A DNA stretch of 64,000 bases from JAJRVM01 sp041752115 (GTDB lineage Bacteria > Planctomycetota > Planctomycetia > Pirellulales > Pirellulaceae), in contig JBGSHS010000360.1 of assembly GCA_041752115.1 (NCBI GenBank), positions 99,523-163,522 on the forward strand. Reading direction: 5' to 3'. Every line of letters begins with the position of its first letter. Positions within the stretch are counted from its first letter, which is position 1. The translations under genes were made by a program, and so were the position numbers. Shown here in pieces: positions 18,445 through 27,714 of this stretch. Below the pieces are notes generated by a model that was not told where the DNA came from, searched no databases, and was given only the letters and a program-made list of their open reading frames with translations.

Positions 18445-19404
18445 TTAACCGCGCACGCTTCGTCGGGAAAATGCCTGTCCGATCAGGTTCGTGGTCAGCA
18501 CGATGAGGACCAGTACCAGTGCCGCCGTCCAGGCCAGTTCCTTCTGATTCTCAAACGGCACGCCTGAGAAGTTGTAGATCAGCACCGCCAGTGAGGCAGT
18601 TGGCTGGTTGAGAACTTCCAGCGTTTCCCGCGGGCGTGCCAGGCTCAACTTGGCGCCCGATGTCAACCAGTAGTTGCTGAACAGGGCCGTGAAGAGCAAG
18701 GGGGCTGTTTCGCCGGCGGCTCGGGCAATCGCCAGCATCACTCCCGTCAGGATGCCGGGGATGGCCGTGGGGAGCAGAATCCATCGCACGGTCTGGGCCT
18801 GCGTGGCTCCCATGCCGATGGCCGCTTCCCGCATCCTGCGTGGGACCATGCGGATCGCCTCTTCGGCCGTCAGCATGATCGTCGGCAGCATCAGCACCGA
18901 AAGGGCTACACCGCCAGCCAGCGCCGAGAACTTCTTGGTGTAGAAAACAATGGCGCCATAAACAAACACACCGGCCAGAATCGAGGGAAATCCGGTCAGG
19001 ACCTTGGCACTGAACTGTACCCACCGGGCCAGTCGCGTCTCCGGGCCAATCTCCGCCAGAAAAATCGCTCCCAGCACGCCAAAAGGGACGCTCAGCAGCG
19101 CCGCAATACCGACCATCAACAACGTTCCAATAATCGCGTTGCCGAACCCGCCTCCTTCCTGAAAGGCCGTCGGTGGGAGCTTTCTGAAGATATCCCAGGA
19201 GAGCCGGCGGCTCCCTTCCCAGGCCAGCATGTAGACCACCGAAAACAAGGGGACCAGCGCCGAGAGGGTGAGCAGCGCCGTCAGGCCCGTCAAACCGGCA
19301 CTCACCAGCGTACGCGGCCGAACCAGGCTCTTGTGCAGACTGTGCACGTTGATCGGTTGCGGCAGGGGAGAACCGGACAGGGCAGACATCGGTGACTTGA
19401 TCAT
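18445..19404 (-). CDS. pstA: Phosphate ABC transporter permease PstA
   Basis: The protein has 319 residues from the ATG at 19404, which has GGGGGA 8 bases upstream. A TTG at 19410 is possible but too close to that site. Six hydrophobic helices and the permease EAA-like loop (EEAIRMVPRRMREAAIGMGA) match PstA. The ATG follows the pstC stop by two bases, so translation is probably coupled. It forms the membrane channel with PstC. Confidence 0.94.
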   Translation of the reverse strand: MIKSPMSALSGSPLPQPINVHSLHKSLVRPRTLVSAGLTGLTALLTLSALVPLFSVVYMLAWEGSRRLSWDIFRKLPPTAFQEGGGFGNAIIGTLLMVGIAALLSVPFGVLGAIFLAEIGPETRLARWVQFSAKVLTGFPSILAGVFVYGAIVFYTKKFSALAGGVALSVLMLPTIMLTAEEAIRMVPRRMREAAIGMGATQAQTVRWILLPTAIPGILTGVMLAIARAAGETAPLLFTALFSNYWLTSGAKLSLARPRETLEVLNQPTASLAVLIYNFSGVPFENQKELAWTAALVLVLIVLTTNLIGQAFSRRSVRG

Positions 19405-19406
19405 CG

Positions 19407-20432
19407 TCAATGTCCCCCTTCCAGACCGGCCGTGGCCCGCTGCAGTACCCAGGCTCCCACCACATTCACCACCAACGTGATGGCCAAGAGAATCAGAGCG
19501 GCATACATGAGCACCGTCACATCTTTGGGCGTTGCCTCGGGAAAGTTATTGGCCAACAGTGCAGCCAACGTATTGGTGGGGGAGAAGAGTGACCAGCTGA
19601 TCTTGTTGGCGTTGCCGGCCAGCATGGCCAGCGCCATCGTTTCGCCCAGTGCTCGGCCGAAGGCGAGAATCACCGCACCGAAAATCCCTTTCGAGGCGGT
19701 CGGGAGAATCACTCGCAGGATCGCTTCCCACCGCGTCGCTCCCAGCCCATAGGCCGCTTCGCGGATCCGCCGAGGGACAGCGACCAACGCGTCGCGACTG
19801 ATCGCCGATATCGTCGGCAGGATCATGATCGCCAGCACGATCGCTGCGGGGAGCAGACCTGGTCCCGCCAGCGACGTTCCAAACAAGGGAATCCATCCCA
19901 GGTGGTCATGGAGCCAGTTGCTGGGATCGCGAATCAGCGGAATGACCACGAACAGACCCCATAAGCCATACACCACACTCGGGATCGCCGCCAGCAACTC
20001 CACCAGGTTCTTCAGCAGATGCTCCAGGGCGTCGGGCAGTCTGCCCAGCAGCGGGTGATATTGGAGCTTCACCTTCTTGAGCAACAGGAACAGAATCGAG
20101 GAAAGGAACCCCTCACTTAAGAAGATGGCGACCGAGACGCCAAACAGCATGCCGATCATTAGCGCCAGCACGGAACTGTAGAGCGTGCCGACGATATGCG
20201 GCAGAATCCCGAACTCCTGCGTGTTGGGATCCCAGGTCGTGCCCGAGAGAAATCCGAGCCCGTATTCGGCCACGGCAGGGCGTGCCGTCCAGCCGATCGT
20301 CCCGACGATGTACAGCACCAGCAGGACCGTGAGCCAGGCAAAGGCGTAGCAGAACAGCCGACAGCCTAAGTTGCTCCAGGTCTCCAACCGGGTAGGCGGT
20401 CGGGATACGGTCGTTTGTGTGGCGGTCGCCAT
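19407..20432 (-). CDS. pstC: Phosphate ABC transporter permease PstC
   Basis: The protein has 341 residues from the ATG at 20432; no strong ribosome site is visible and an in-frame GTG at 20474 is an alternative. Six helices, the EAA loop (RDALVAVPRRIREAAYGLGA) and the segment IPSVVYGLWGLFVVIP are typical of PstC. The periplasmic loop is longer than in enteric PstC (about residues 115-145, LKKVKLQYHPLLGRLPD). It lies 185 bases downstream of pstS, with a strong hairpin in the gap. Confidence 0.94.
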   Translation of the reverse strand: MATATQTTVSRPPTRLETWSNLGCRLFCYAFAWLTVLLVLYIVGTIGWTARPAVAEYGLGFLSGTTWDPNTQEFGILPHIVGTLYSSVLALMIGMLFGVSVAIFLSEGFLSSILFLLLKKVKLQYHPLLGRLPDALEHLLKNLVELLAAIPSVVYGLWGLFVVIPLIRDPSNWLHDHLGWIPLFGTSLAGPGLLPAAIVLAIMILPTISAISRDALVAVPRRIREAAYGLGATRWEAILRVILPTASKGIFGAVILAFGRALGETMALAMLAGNANKISWSLFSPTNTLAALLANNFPEATPKDVTVLMYAALILLAITLVVNVVGAWVLQRATAGLEGGH

Positions 20433-20552
20433 GGCTGTGCACCAAACGTTGCCTGGGGATCGAAGCAAGCCCACCTGGTTTGTAGCTGCTCTGGAAGGGA
20501 AGGCGAGCAGGTTGTCGTTACTGGTGCGACGGAAGAAACCGCTGCGCCGCAG

Positions 20553-20585
20553 GTTCCCCTGGCCCTGGTAAGGGGTCAGGGGAAC
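20553..20585 (-). promoter_or_regulatory. Strong stem-loop between pstS and pstC
   Basis: GTTCCCCTG (20553-20561) pairs perfectly with CAGGGGAAC (20577-20585), and the inner CCC/GGG can extend the stem. No T-run follows on the minus strand, so it is not a canonical terminator. It may stabilise the 3' end of pstS mRNA or attenuate transcription so that the binding protein outnumbers the permease. Confidence 0.5.
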
Positions 20586-20617
20586 TGACGAAACACTCTC
20601 GAGTCAACGTGGCCTGA

Positions 20618-21685
20618 CTAGCTGCCAATCGTGCTGGCCGCGGCCTTGACCTTCTCCACGACACTCTCTGGCAACGGAACGTATCCCAACGCTTCACTCG
20701 ACTTCTGACCTTCGGTCAAACCGTATTCGATCACCTTCTTCATCATGTCAGCTTTGGCCGGATCATCGTACTTCTTGTAGCACATGATCCAGGTGTACGT
20801 GACGATGGGATAGGAATTGTCGCCCGCCGGATCGGGACCCCAGGCGATCAAATCCTCGGGCATCTCGATCGAAGCGAGTGCTGCCTGTTCGGTTTCGAGA
20901 TTGGCGGGCACGAACTTACCGGCTTTGTTTTCCAGGACGGCCATCGCCAGTTTCGTCTGTACTGCGTAACCGTACTCGATGTAGCCAATCGCACCCGGGG
21001 TGGTTGTGATCGCAGCGGTCACCCCTTCGTTGCCCTTCGCGCCGGTCCCGGCGGGCCAATTCGGCTTCTTGTTGGTTCCGGGGCTGGCGGCAAACTCCGT
21101 GCTGATCGCACTCAGATGCTGGGTGAACACATACGTGGTCCCGCTGCTGTCGGATCGAACGACGACGTTGATCGCAGCGTCAGGCAGAGTGACCCCTTCA
21201 TTCGCCTTGGCAATCGCCGGATCGTTCCACTTGGTGATCTTGCCCAGGAAGATGCCAGCGTAGGCCTCGCGAGAGAGCTTGAGATCCTTGACTCCCTCCA
21301 AGTTGTATGCCAACACGACCGAACCGGCGGTCATCGGCAGCAGTTGTACGCCGCGACTGACCTGGCCGATTTCTTCCGGCGTCATCGCCGCATCACTGGC
21401 TCCGAAATCCACTGTTCCTTCAATCACGGCCTTCACGCCAGCGCCGCTGCCAGTCGACTGATAATCGATCTGGACCGACTTGTTCTGGGCGGAAAACTCC
21501 TGGAACCACTTCTGATAGAGTGGAGCCGGAAAGCTTGCGCCCGATCCCTGCAGTTTGACCAATCCGCCAGCCGCACTGCTCTCCGAATTCCCCTTGGGCG
21601 TCGTTGTCCCGCTGTCTGTGCAGCCGGAAAGCATCACAGCCGCGGTGCAGAAAGCAGCCAGAGTCGTCGCATGTCGCCAATTCAT
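20618..21685 (-). CDS. pstS: Phosphate ABC transporter substrate-binding lipoprotein PstS
   Basis: The protein has 355 residues from the ATG at 21685, with AGGAG 8 bases upstream. A lipobox (AVMLSGC) near residue 20 predicts lipid attachment. The phosphate-binding pattern is visible: GSGASFPAPLYQKW near the N-terminus, YQSTGSGAGVKA, DFGASDAAMT and RSDSSGTTYVF. It captures phosphate outside the cytoplasmic membrane and delivers it to PstCA. First gene of the pst set. I searched the upstream DNA by eye for a Pho-box-like direct repeat and could not assign one; a 24-bp tandem repeat lies ~120 bases upstream. Confidence 0.95.
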   Translation of the reverse strand: MNWRHATTLAAFCTAAVMLSGCTDSGTTTPKGNSESSAAGGLVKLQGSGASFPAPLYQKWFQEFSAQNKSVQIDYQSTGSGAGVKAVIEGTVDFGASDAAMTPEEIGQVSRGVQLLPMTAGSVVLAYNLEGVKDLKLSREAYAGIFLGKITKWNDPAIAKANEGVTLPDAAINVVVRSDSSGTTYVFTQHLSAISTEFAASPGTNKKPNWPAGTGAKGNEGVTAAITTTPGAIGYIEYGYAVQTKLAMAVLENKAGKFVPANLETEQAALASIEMPEDLIAWGPDPAGDNSYPIVTYTWIMCYKKYDDPAKADMMKKVIEYGLTEGQKSSEALGYVPLPESVVEKVKAAASTIGS

Positions 21686-22259
21686 TTCGGATTCTCCTGG
21701 AAAGTCGTCTGTTTTGTCATGGTTTCGTTTGGCAGAGCCTTGCAGGCAACGCTCGATGTCGATCCCTTCTGCACGGAGATAGAATGTTTCCTGCGTGGGC
21801 AGAACGGGGGCGCGGTGGACAGGCCGTCTGGGGGCGCGGCGGACAGGCCGTCTGGGGACGCGACACAACCTGCAGTGTGACGGGTCGTCGAGCTGACATG
21901 TGAAGACCAGCCTGCTGTGGATTGGTGCGAGGAGCAGGTGCGAGTCCCGGATCAGGGGTGGATGATAGTGATGAGGTCACGGTCGGTCAGGATCCGCCGA
22001 AAAGCTGGGGCTGTCCCCAAATTCACTCTGCGCACGTTAGTCGGTCCTGGAGCGGTCGGCAACCCATCGGGAGAGGTTGGGATCGATCTGAACACAATTC
22101 TAACAATCCACTCGCGCAATGTTCACGCACGCCCGAGGTGGACCACCTCTGGCTGGTGGAGCGGGCGTTCCCTCGATGGGCCTCCACCGGCCCGCAGCGG
22201 TCGATCAGGGCCCCGAAAGATCGGGCTCCCGAAGGACCGGGCTCCCGAAGGATCGGGTT
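21686..22259. other. 574-base gene-free region with two small tandem repeats
   Basis: It holds a 24-bp repeat GGGGGCGCGGYGGACAGGCC... (21806-21829 and 21830-21853, partial third) upstream of pstS. At 22219-22260 a 16-bp repeat GATCGGGCTCCCGAAG (two and a half units) abuts the end of the kinase gene. Nothing else is recognised. Confidence 0.6.
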
Positions 22260-24293
22260 TCAGTCCAGGACGATTTCCGTCGACAAGGCTCGGCGTTTGA
22301 GCCAGATCAGTCGATCAATATCGGCCGAGAACTGGTCGCTCTGCTGGGCGTACACTCCGTGCTGAGCGCGTTGAATCAGATCGACCAGCAGGTCGATGAC
22401 TTCCTCGTTCTGCACTCGGCCTTCGCTTAACTGGGCCACATCGCCGAATTCCCAGTTGGCCTGCAGGGCGGTGCGCAGGATATCGGGCGATTCGAGTGCA
22501 CCTTCACAACCCACCATCGGCTTGCCGTGCAAGCGGGAGATATTGAGCAGCAGCAGGATGAGGGAGACGGCGAGAAAGAAGAAATCGCCGACGCGGTCGA
22601 GGGGATTGCGGATCCGACTGTAAGCGTCCAGATCGATGCCTTTGAGTTGCCCTCGTCTGCTGATCATCAGATTCCCGTTCTTGAGGTCATTGACGGCGTA
22701 GCCGAGCGAGTGGACTTCTTCCAGCCAGATCAGGATGCTCGTCATCAAATCCAGCGACTGGGAGAGATCCAACGGGTCGGCGAACGGGCGGGTCATCCGA
22801 TTGCGGCGCCAGATTTCGCGTGTGGAGTCTTTGATGGCTTTCAAGTAGTCCTTCTGGACTTCCCGTTCGGAGCGGATTCCGCGGCGCGGCCGCAGCATGC
22901 TGGAGTGTTCGGTCCCGGAGATTCCGACGAGGTTGTCGAGCGTATCCCCGTCGACCATCTGCAGGACGTGGAAGGTGTAACGCTTGCCCGAGACCTTACC
23001 GGCATCGAAGATCCGGATCACGTGAGGTGCCGCTGCCAGATCACTGGCGATCTGCATGGTCTCCTGTGCGCCCTGGATCGCTTCTTTCTTCTTTCCTCGC
23101 ACAATGCGATCGACCTTCAGGGCCACGTGGCGTGGGATGTGGGGATTGAACTGATTGCATGCTTCGTAGACGCGTCCGAACTGCCCGATGCCCAGTTGTC
23201 GAATGATGGTGAATCCCATTTCGCGAAAGGGGCCTTCGACTTTGCGCCAGGCGTTGAGGTCCTCATCGTCGAGGATTCCATAGCGACCCTGCCGCGGATA
23301 GGGTGTGGAGACTTTCTTCTTCTCCCAGTGAAACGGCATCGGGGCCATGTGTCTGTCGAGTGGTGGCATCATCCCGGCCAGGCTCAGCCGGAGGTAGCGG
23401 TTGTCCAGGTATTCTCGCACCAGCACATCCGCGAGTGTGCGGTGGTCGCGATAGCTTTGTTCGTCGAGCATGAAGCTCAATTCGTTCAGCAGGCGAAAGT
23501 AGAGGTGTCGTTCGAACAGGTCGGATTCGCGGATTCCTTCCCTGTGGGCGATGAACTGCTGGAAGAGCTTTCCCACTTTGTTGGGAACCAGTTGCTGATG
23601 CCGTTTCTCATCGAAGAGCAGATTGACGGCGATCAGGCAGTTGCGTTCGGTGAGCGCGATCTTTTCGACGAAACGATCGCGCGGATAGTCAGGATAGGAG
23701 AGTTGTGAGATGAGTCGCCGCACGAGGGGCCAGGTGAGGCCCAGGTGAGCATCGGCTGGCGTTTCGCGGCCGGCGCTGATCAGGTTTCTGAGTACGGCTC
23801 TGACCGTGGCTTCGCGCAGGACAATGATCGAGGCGACAACTTCCTTGGAGTGTCCCAGTTTGACCTCACGAGACGCTTCGCAGGGCAGGAGATGACTCAC
23901 TCGCAGCCGGAGATCTCCGTCATAATTGGAGGAGTTCTCGAAGATGGCCTCGTGGGCCGCTTGAGCCACAAACGGCTTGTGACGGACCCGCGCTTGAAAT
24001 GTGCGGAAGGCGGTCTCCAGGTGCCCGGCCAGGGTACGTGAGGCCTCGTTGTCAGCGTGCAGGATCAGTTGCTGTGCGTCGCGTTTCAGCTCAATCCAGA
24101 TGCGAATGTCCTTCACATACCGATCGCTGCGCGACTGCTGCAGGTAGGTCACCCATTGGTGCGACTCGCCGCTGAAGACCGTGGAAGCGAAGGAGGTCTT
24201 GGCATGATCTGCGATGGAGGGGAGTTCGGGCGCTCGAAAGCCACTTTCGTGGCGCAGCAAGCGCAGCAGTCCCTTGATGCCAAATACATCCAT
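22260..24293 (-). CDS. Divergent protein kinase-like protein with a large novel N-terminal region
   Basis: The protein has 677 residues from the ATG at 24293. Residues ~355-650 are a kinase fold: glycine loop LGIGQFGRV (367-375), Lys393 in VALKVDRI, and a hinge segment LQMVDGDTLDNLVG. The catalytic loop is V534-N-D536-L-K538-N-G-N541, so the usual HRD is VND. The metal-binding DFG is D554-L-D556. Asp536, Lys538, Asn541 and Asp554 are kept, so phosphotransfer is still plausible. Residues 1-350 are mostly helical with no domain I recognise. No membrane helix is evident except a hydrophobic stretch (DFFFLAVSLILLLLNI, ~570-586) inside the C-lobe. Monocistronic; divergent from the MATE gene. Confidence 0.7.
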   Translation of the reverse strand: MDVFGIKGLLRLLRHESGFRAPELPSIADHAKTSFASTVFSGESHQWVTYLQQSRSDRYVKDIRIWIELKRDAQQLILHADNEASRTLAGHLETAFRTFQARVRHKPFVAQAAHEAIFENSSNYDGDLRLRVSHLLPCEASREVKLGHSKEVVASIIVLREATVRAVLRNLISAGRETPADAHLGLTWPLVRRLISQLSYPDYPRDRFVEKIALTERNCLIAVNLLFDEKRHQQLVPNKVGKLFQQFIAHREGIRESDLFERHLYFRLLNELSFMLDEQSYRDHRTLADVLVREYLDNRYLRLSLAGMMPPLDRHMAPMPFHWEKKKVSTPYPRQGRYGILDDEDLNAWRKVEGPFREMGFTIIRQLGIGQFGRVYEACNQFNPHIPRHVALKVDRIVRGKKKEAIQGAQETMQIASDLAAAPHVIRIFDAGKVSGKRYTFHVLQMVDGDTLDNLVGISGTEHSSMLRPRRGIRSEREVQKDYLKAIKDSTREIWRRNRMTRPFADPLDLSQSLDLMTSILIWLEEVHSLGYAVNDLKNGNLMISRRGQLKGIDLDAYSRIRNPLDRVGDFFFLAVSLILLLLNISRLHGKPMVGCEGALESPDILRTALQANWEFGDVAQLSEGRVQNEEVIDLLVDLIQRAQHGVYAQQSDQFSADIDRLIWLKRRALSTEIVLD

Positions 24294-24420
24294 CCCACAT
24301 CCGCCTTCCGGTAATCGTGACAGCGTCGACCCGGTTTGCGCTGTCGGACACCCGTTTTCGAACTGTAGCACGAGGTTGTCAACTTGTCATTACCTCCGAC
24401 GCGGCGCGGTCGAGCGGCAG

Positions 24421-24452
24421 AGGGTCACGAGGCGGCAGGGTCACGAGGCGGC
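24421..24452. repeat. 16-bp tandem repeat AGGGTCACGAGGCGGC, two units
   Basis: Two exact adjacent copies (24421-24436, 24437-24452) in the divergent region between the kinase and MATE genes. Apart from this repeat, I see no defined promoter in 24294-24618. Confidence 0.8.
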
Positions 24453-24618
24453 AGGGATGCGAAGTGGCCGGGTGGGAAGCGTCGCAGGGGGCATGTCGCG
24501 GTGGCGGGATGCGGGTGTAGGATGAGGGCACACGCTGAGCCGCTTGTGTCCGTTGGGCTGTGGGGCTGGCGGCAAGATCCGAGCACAGGACGATCACCCG
24601 AAACTGAACTGAGTTGTG

Positions 24619-26040
24619 ATGGATCGAGCTGACAAACTGGGAACCGGGCGGATCCCTTCTCTGCTGCTGACTTTCTCCCTGCCAGCCATTGTGGGGATGG
24701 TGGCACAGGCGCTGTACAATGTGGTGGATCGGATTTTTGTGGGACAGGCGGTCGGGACGTTAGGCATCACGGGGGCGACACTGGCCTTTCCCTTCATGCT
24801 GGTACTGATGGCGTTCAGCATGTTGATCGGCTTCGGGGCGGCCGCTCTGGTCTCGATGCGGCTGGGGCAGAAACGCAAAGCCGAGGCCGAGCAAGTCCTG
24901 GGCAATGCGGTCGCCCTCTTGTTTCTCGCATCGCTGGTGATCACGCTGCTGGGATCGCTCTTTCTCGATCCGATATTGCGGCTGGTCGGGTCGACCGAAG
25001 AGAGTCTGCCGTACGCGCGGGAATACTTGCGGATCATCGTATTCGGCACGATGTTCCAGATGATGGGCTTCGGACTCAACGCGGTGATTCGGGGTGAAGG
25101 GAATCCGCGCGTGGCGATGCTGACCATGCTGATCGGGGCGCTGCTCAACACGCTGCTCGACCCGATCTTTCTCTTCGGCTTCGGTTGGGGCATGAAGGGA
25201 GCTGCCGCTGCCACCGTCGCTTCGCAGGCGATCTCCGCCTTGTGGGTGATGAGCTATTTCGTGCAGGGCCGCAGTCTGCTGACGTTCCACGTCAAGTACC
25301 TGCGACTGCAGCGGTCGATCTGCCGGATGATTGTTGTGATCGGATCGCCGATGTTCGGCATGCAGTTGGCGGCCAGCGTGATGAATGCGATTCTCAACAA
25401 CCAGCTGCGGCTGCAAGGAGGCGATCTGGCGATCTCGGTGATGGGCATCATCCATTCGGTGGCGTTCTTCATCGCCATGCCCATCTTCGGACTCAATCAA
25501 GGCGCGCAACCGATCATTGGCTACAACTATGGCGCTCAGAAGTACGATCGTGTGAAGCGGACGTTGCAGCTGGCGGTACTGTGGGCAACCGTCATCTGCG
25601 TGGCGGGGTTTGTGCTGGTGATGCTGTTTCCGCAGGATATCATCCGGCTCTTCAACCCGCACGATCCGCACTTGCTGGTGCTCGGTTCCCGCGCTATTCG
25701 GCTCTGTCTGGCCATGATCCCCATCATCGGCTTTCAGATCGTCAGTGCCAGCTACTTCCAGGCCGTGGGCAAAGCCAAGACAGCTCTGTTCCTGGGCCTG
25801 TCCCGCCAGGTCCTGTTGCTGATTCCCGCCATTCTCATCTGGCCGATCTTCCTGGGGCTCGACGGCGTCTGGATCGCGATTCCCTCAGCCGATCTCGGCT
25901 CCTCCATTCTGACCGGTATCTGGCTGACGATTGAGTTACGGCACCTGCGGGATCGGCACGTGGAAAGTGTGGCGCAGAGGCAACGGGTCGAACGTTCCAG
26001 GCTGGAGCAGACCCCCCCGGCCCCTCCATCGCTGGACTGA
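24619..26040 (+). CDS. MATE family efflux transporter
   Basis: The protein has 473 residues from the ATG at 24619; a GTG three bases earlier is in frame. Twelve hydrophobic helices are readable, with MATE landmarks: LPAIVGMVAQALYNVVDRIFVG in helix 1 and PIFGLNQGAQPIIGYNYGAQ at the start of the second half. These transporters export drugs or metabolites in exchange for Na+ or H+. Of the subfamilies it looks closest to the NorM/DinF-like group; the substrate is unknown. Monocistronic, with MITE-like DNA after the stop. Confidence 0.9.
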   Translation: MDRADKLGTGRIPSLLLTFSLPAIVGMVAQALYNVVDRIFVGQAVGTLGITGATLAFPFMLVLMAFSMLIGFGAAALVSMRLGQKRKAEAEQVLGNAVALLFLASLVITLLGSLFLDPILRLVGSTEESLPYAREYLRIIVFGTMFQMMGFGLNAVIRGEGNPRVAMLTMLIGALLNTLLDPIFLFGFGWGMKGAAAATVASQAISALWVMSYFVQGRSLLTFHVKYLRLQRSICRMIVVIGSPMFGMQLAASVMNAILNNQLRLQGGDLAISVMGIIHSVAFFIAMPIFGLNQGAQPIIGYNYGAQKYDRVKRTLQLAVLWATVICVAGFVLVMLFPQDIIRLFNPHDPHLLVLGSRAIRLCLAMIPIIGFQIVSASYFQAVGKAKTALFLGLSRQVLLLIPAILIWPIFLGLDGVWIAIPSADLGSSILTGIWLTIELRHLRDRHVESVAQRQRVERSRLEQTPPAPPSLD

Positions 26041-26073
26041 ACGGCCGAGTTGGATTCTGCGAGGCCTGGTCGG

Positions 26074-26208
26074 TCATGACGAATGTCGAAGTACCTCATG
26101 ACGAAAGATGCTCGTGGTATACATCGACCAGCCGGCACCCCGCCGCGTCGAGTGATCGTGGGACGTTGGTTCGGTACCCTTAATTCGTCATTTCCCCTCG
26201 TCATGAGG
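26074..26208. repeat. MITE-like element with CCTCATGACGA / TCGTCATGAGG inverted arms
   Basis: CATGACGAATGTCGAAGTAC runs into CCTCATGACGA (26094-26104). The perfect inverted complement TCGTCATGAGG lies at about 26197-26208, preceded by AATTCGTCATTTCCCC. The motif is related to the GACGAATGACGAA repeats at 8405, 13506 and 27633. It fills most of the gap between the convergent MATE and GNAT genes. Confidence 0.55.
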
Positions 26209-26274
26209 GCCTTCGCCATGGGGCATGCTATGGAATCGTGGCCGCATCACGAGGTCGTTTGGCCAGTAGCGCGT

Positions 26275-26682
26275 TCAGCGCGGCTGGCGAGGAATGATCC
26301 AGCAGGAGTCGTGCGGTTGCATGCCGATGTGAGGGTAATAGGTGCGCGCCAGCGGGGCGGCCAGCAGGATCAACATGGTGTGAATCCCGGCTGCATGATG
26401 GGTCCGCTTGAGCAGTTCCTGACCGATGCCCCGACGCTGCCAGGCCACATCGACCGCCAGATCGGAGAGGTACGTACAGTAGCTGAAGTCGGTGATCGCC
26501 CGTGAGACGCCCAGCAGCAGCTTGTTGGCCCGCGCGGTGGCGATTACATCGGCATGAGCCAGCATGCCGCGCAGGGTGTCTGGTTCATCGACCGGACGCC
26601 GTTGGTCAAGTGTGGAACGCTGCAGCAGGTCGAGGAACTCGTCCACGGTGAGATCGGGTTCAAGCTGGTACACAATATCCAT
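26275..26682 (-). CDS. GNAT family N-acetyltransferase
   Basis: The protein has 135 residues from the ATG at 26682; in-frame ATGs at 26697 and 26712 are alternatives and no ribosome site decides. The acetyl-CoA-binding motif A is clear: YLSDLAVDVAWQRRGIGQEL with R/QxxGxG/A as RRGIG. It ends AAPLARTYYPHIGMQPHDS, a typical GNAT motif B. It transfers an acetyl group from acetyl-CoA to an amine; the acceptor is not predictable. Confidence 0.85.
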   Translation of the reverse strand: MDIVYQLEPDLTVDEFLDLLQRSTLDQRRPVDEPDTLRGMLAHADVIATARANKLLLGVSRAITDFSYCTYLSDLAVDVAWQRRGIGQELLKRTHHAAGIHTMLILLAAPLARTYYPHIGMQPHDSCWIIPRQPR

Positions 26683-27162
26683 ACACGGGAAATCCATACA
26701 CCGAGTCTGCATCGAGTTTTCGGGGGAGGGGTGAAAACGGCTGTGCTTCGGCCGCGGCAGTCGTTTCCGGGATGGCCGTTGATTGTATCAGAAATGGTTC
26801 TCAGCTGCCCTCAGTCCCTTGGTTCCGGCACGATCACGAGCGCGATAGCTGGCTCGACAACAGAGCATGTTGAGCACGAGCACCGCTGTGCCAAGCACAA
26901 GCGGGGACAGACGCTGGGAGAGTTGGGACGACAACGACCCCGGGAGCGCCCCATTACGCGTGTGGCGCGACTCAATACGATAAATCCACCTCCGACAGGT
27001 CTGGTCAATTGCCTTGGCGGGCCTAACAACAAGAGTGGAGCCTCATGACGGCAGGACAGGGCGGGGGCCCGATGGTATTGCGAGGCCCGAGGGCGCGTTG
27101 GAACGTTCGGTGACGCTCCAGAACTACGTCCGTGCCACTTGTCGGGAGCGGAGCTAGCACCT
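26683..27162. other. 480-base region without a recognisable gene
   Basis: Divergent spacer between the GNAT gene (minus) and the DUF2237 gene (plus). I see no clear gene, hairpin array or RNA gene; short open frames here have no family features. Confidence 0.5.
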
Positions 27163-27540
27163 ATGCCAACTGCAAAGAATGTCCTCGCTACGGAACTGCA
27201 GACGTGTGGCACATCACCGATGACCGGTTTTTACCGGGACGGGTGCTGCAATACGGGAGCCGACGATCAGGGACTGCACTTGGTCTGTGCCGAAATGACC
27301 CAGGCCTTTCTGCAGTTCTCGGCGATGCGCGGGAACGACTTGACGACTCCGAATCCCGATCTCGATTTCCCTGGTTTGGAGCCAGGGGATCGCTGGTGCC
27401 TGTGTGTGATCCGCTGGAAGGAAGCACTCGCGGCCGGAGTGGCCCCCCCCGTGGTGCTCGAAGCCACCCACATTTCCACACTCGAGTTCGTCGATCTCGA
27501 AGATCTGCAAGCACATGCCGTGCAGCGTGGCGGAGCGTAG
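27163..27540 (+). CDS. DUF2237 family protein
   Basis: The protein has 125 residues from the ATG at 27163, preceded by GGAGCGGAGCTAGCACCT. The conserved family core is evident: TGFYRDGCCNTG near the N-terminus, GLHLVCAEMTQAFLQFS, RGNDLTTPNP, FPGLEPGDRWCLC and GVAPPVVLEATH. The many conserved Cys and Asp residues suggest metal binding, but the family function is unknown. Full length for the family. Monocistronic and convergent with cysK. Confidence 0.88.
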   Translation: MPTAKNVLATELQTCGTSPMTGFYRDGCCNTGADDQGLHLVCAEMTQAFLQFSAMRGNDLTTPNPDLDFPGLEPGDRWCLCVIRWKEALAAGVAPPVVLEATHISTLEFVDLEDLQAHAVQRGGA

Positions 27541-27632
27541 CTGGGCGGCGTGCGGCCAAGTGAACCATAGGCCGGATGCCTGCGCTCATCGATTCTTATG
27601 GCCGGCTGGTTCGACATTCAACATCCTCATCG

Positions 27633-27676
27633 GGTCATTCGTCCTTCCCTTCGTCATTGGGTATTTCGTCATTCCC
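27633..27676. repeat. TTCGTCATT-type repeat
   Basis: GGTCATTCGTCCTTCCCTTCGTCATT is followed by GGGTATTTCGTCATTCCCC, the same composite as at 13506. It lies between the convergent DUF2237 and cysK genes. Confidence 0.65.
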
Positions 27677-27714
27677 CAAGTGGCGTCGGTGTGCCGCAGC
27701 ATTGCGGTTGCGGA

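Noticed and set aside
26554..27048. Plus-strand open frame antisense to the GNAT gene
   Set aside because: It overlaps the clear acetyltransferase on the other strand and shows no domain features.
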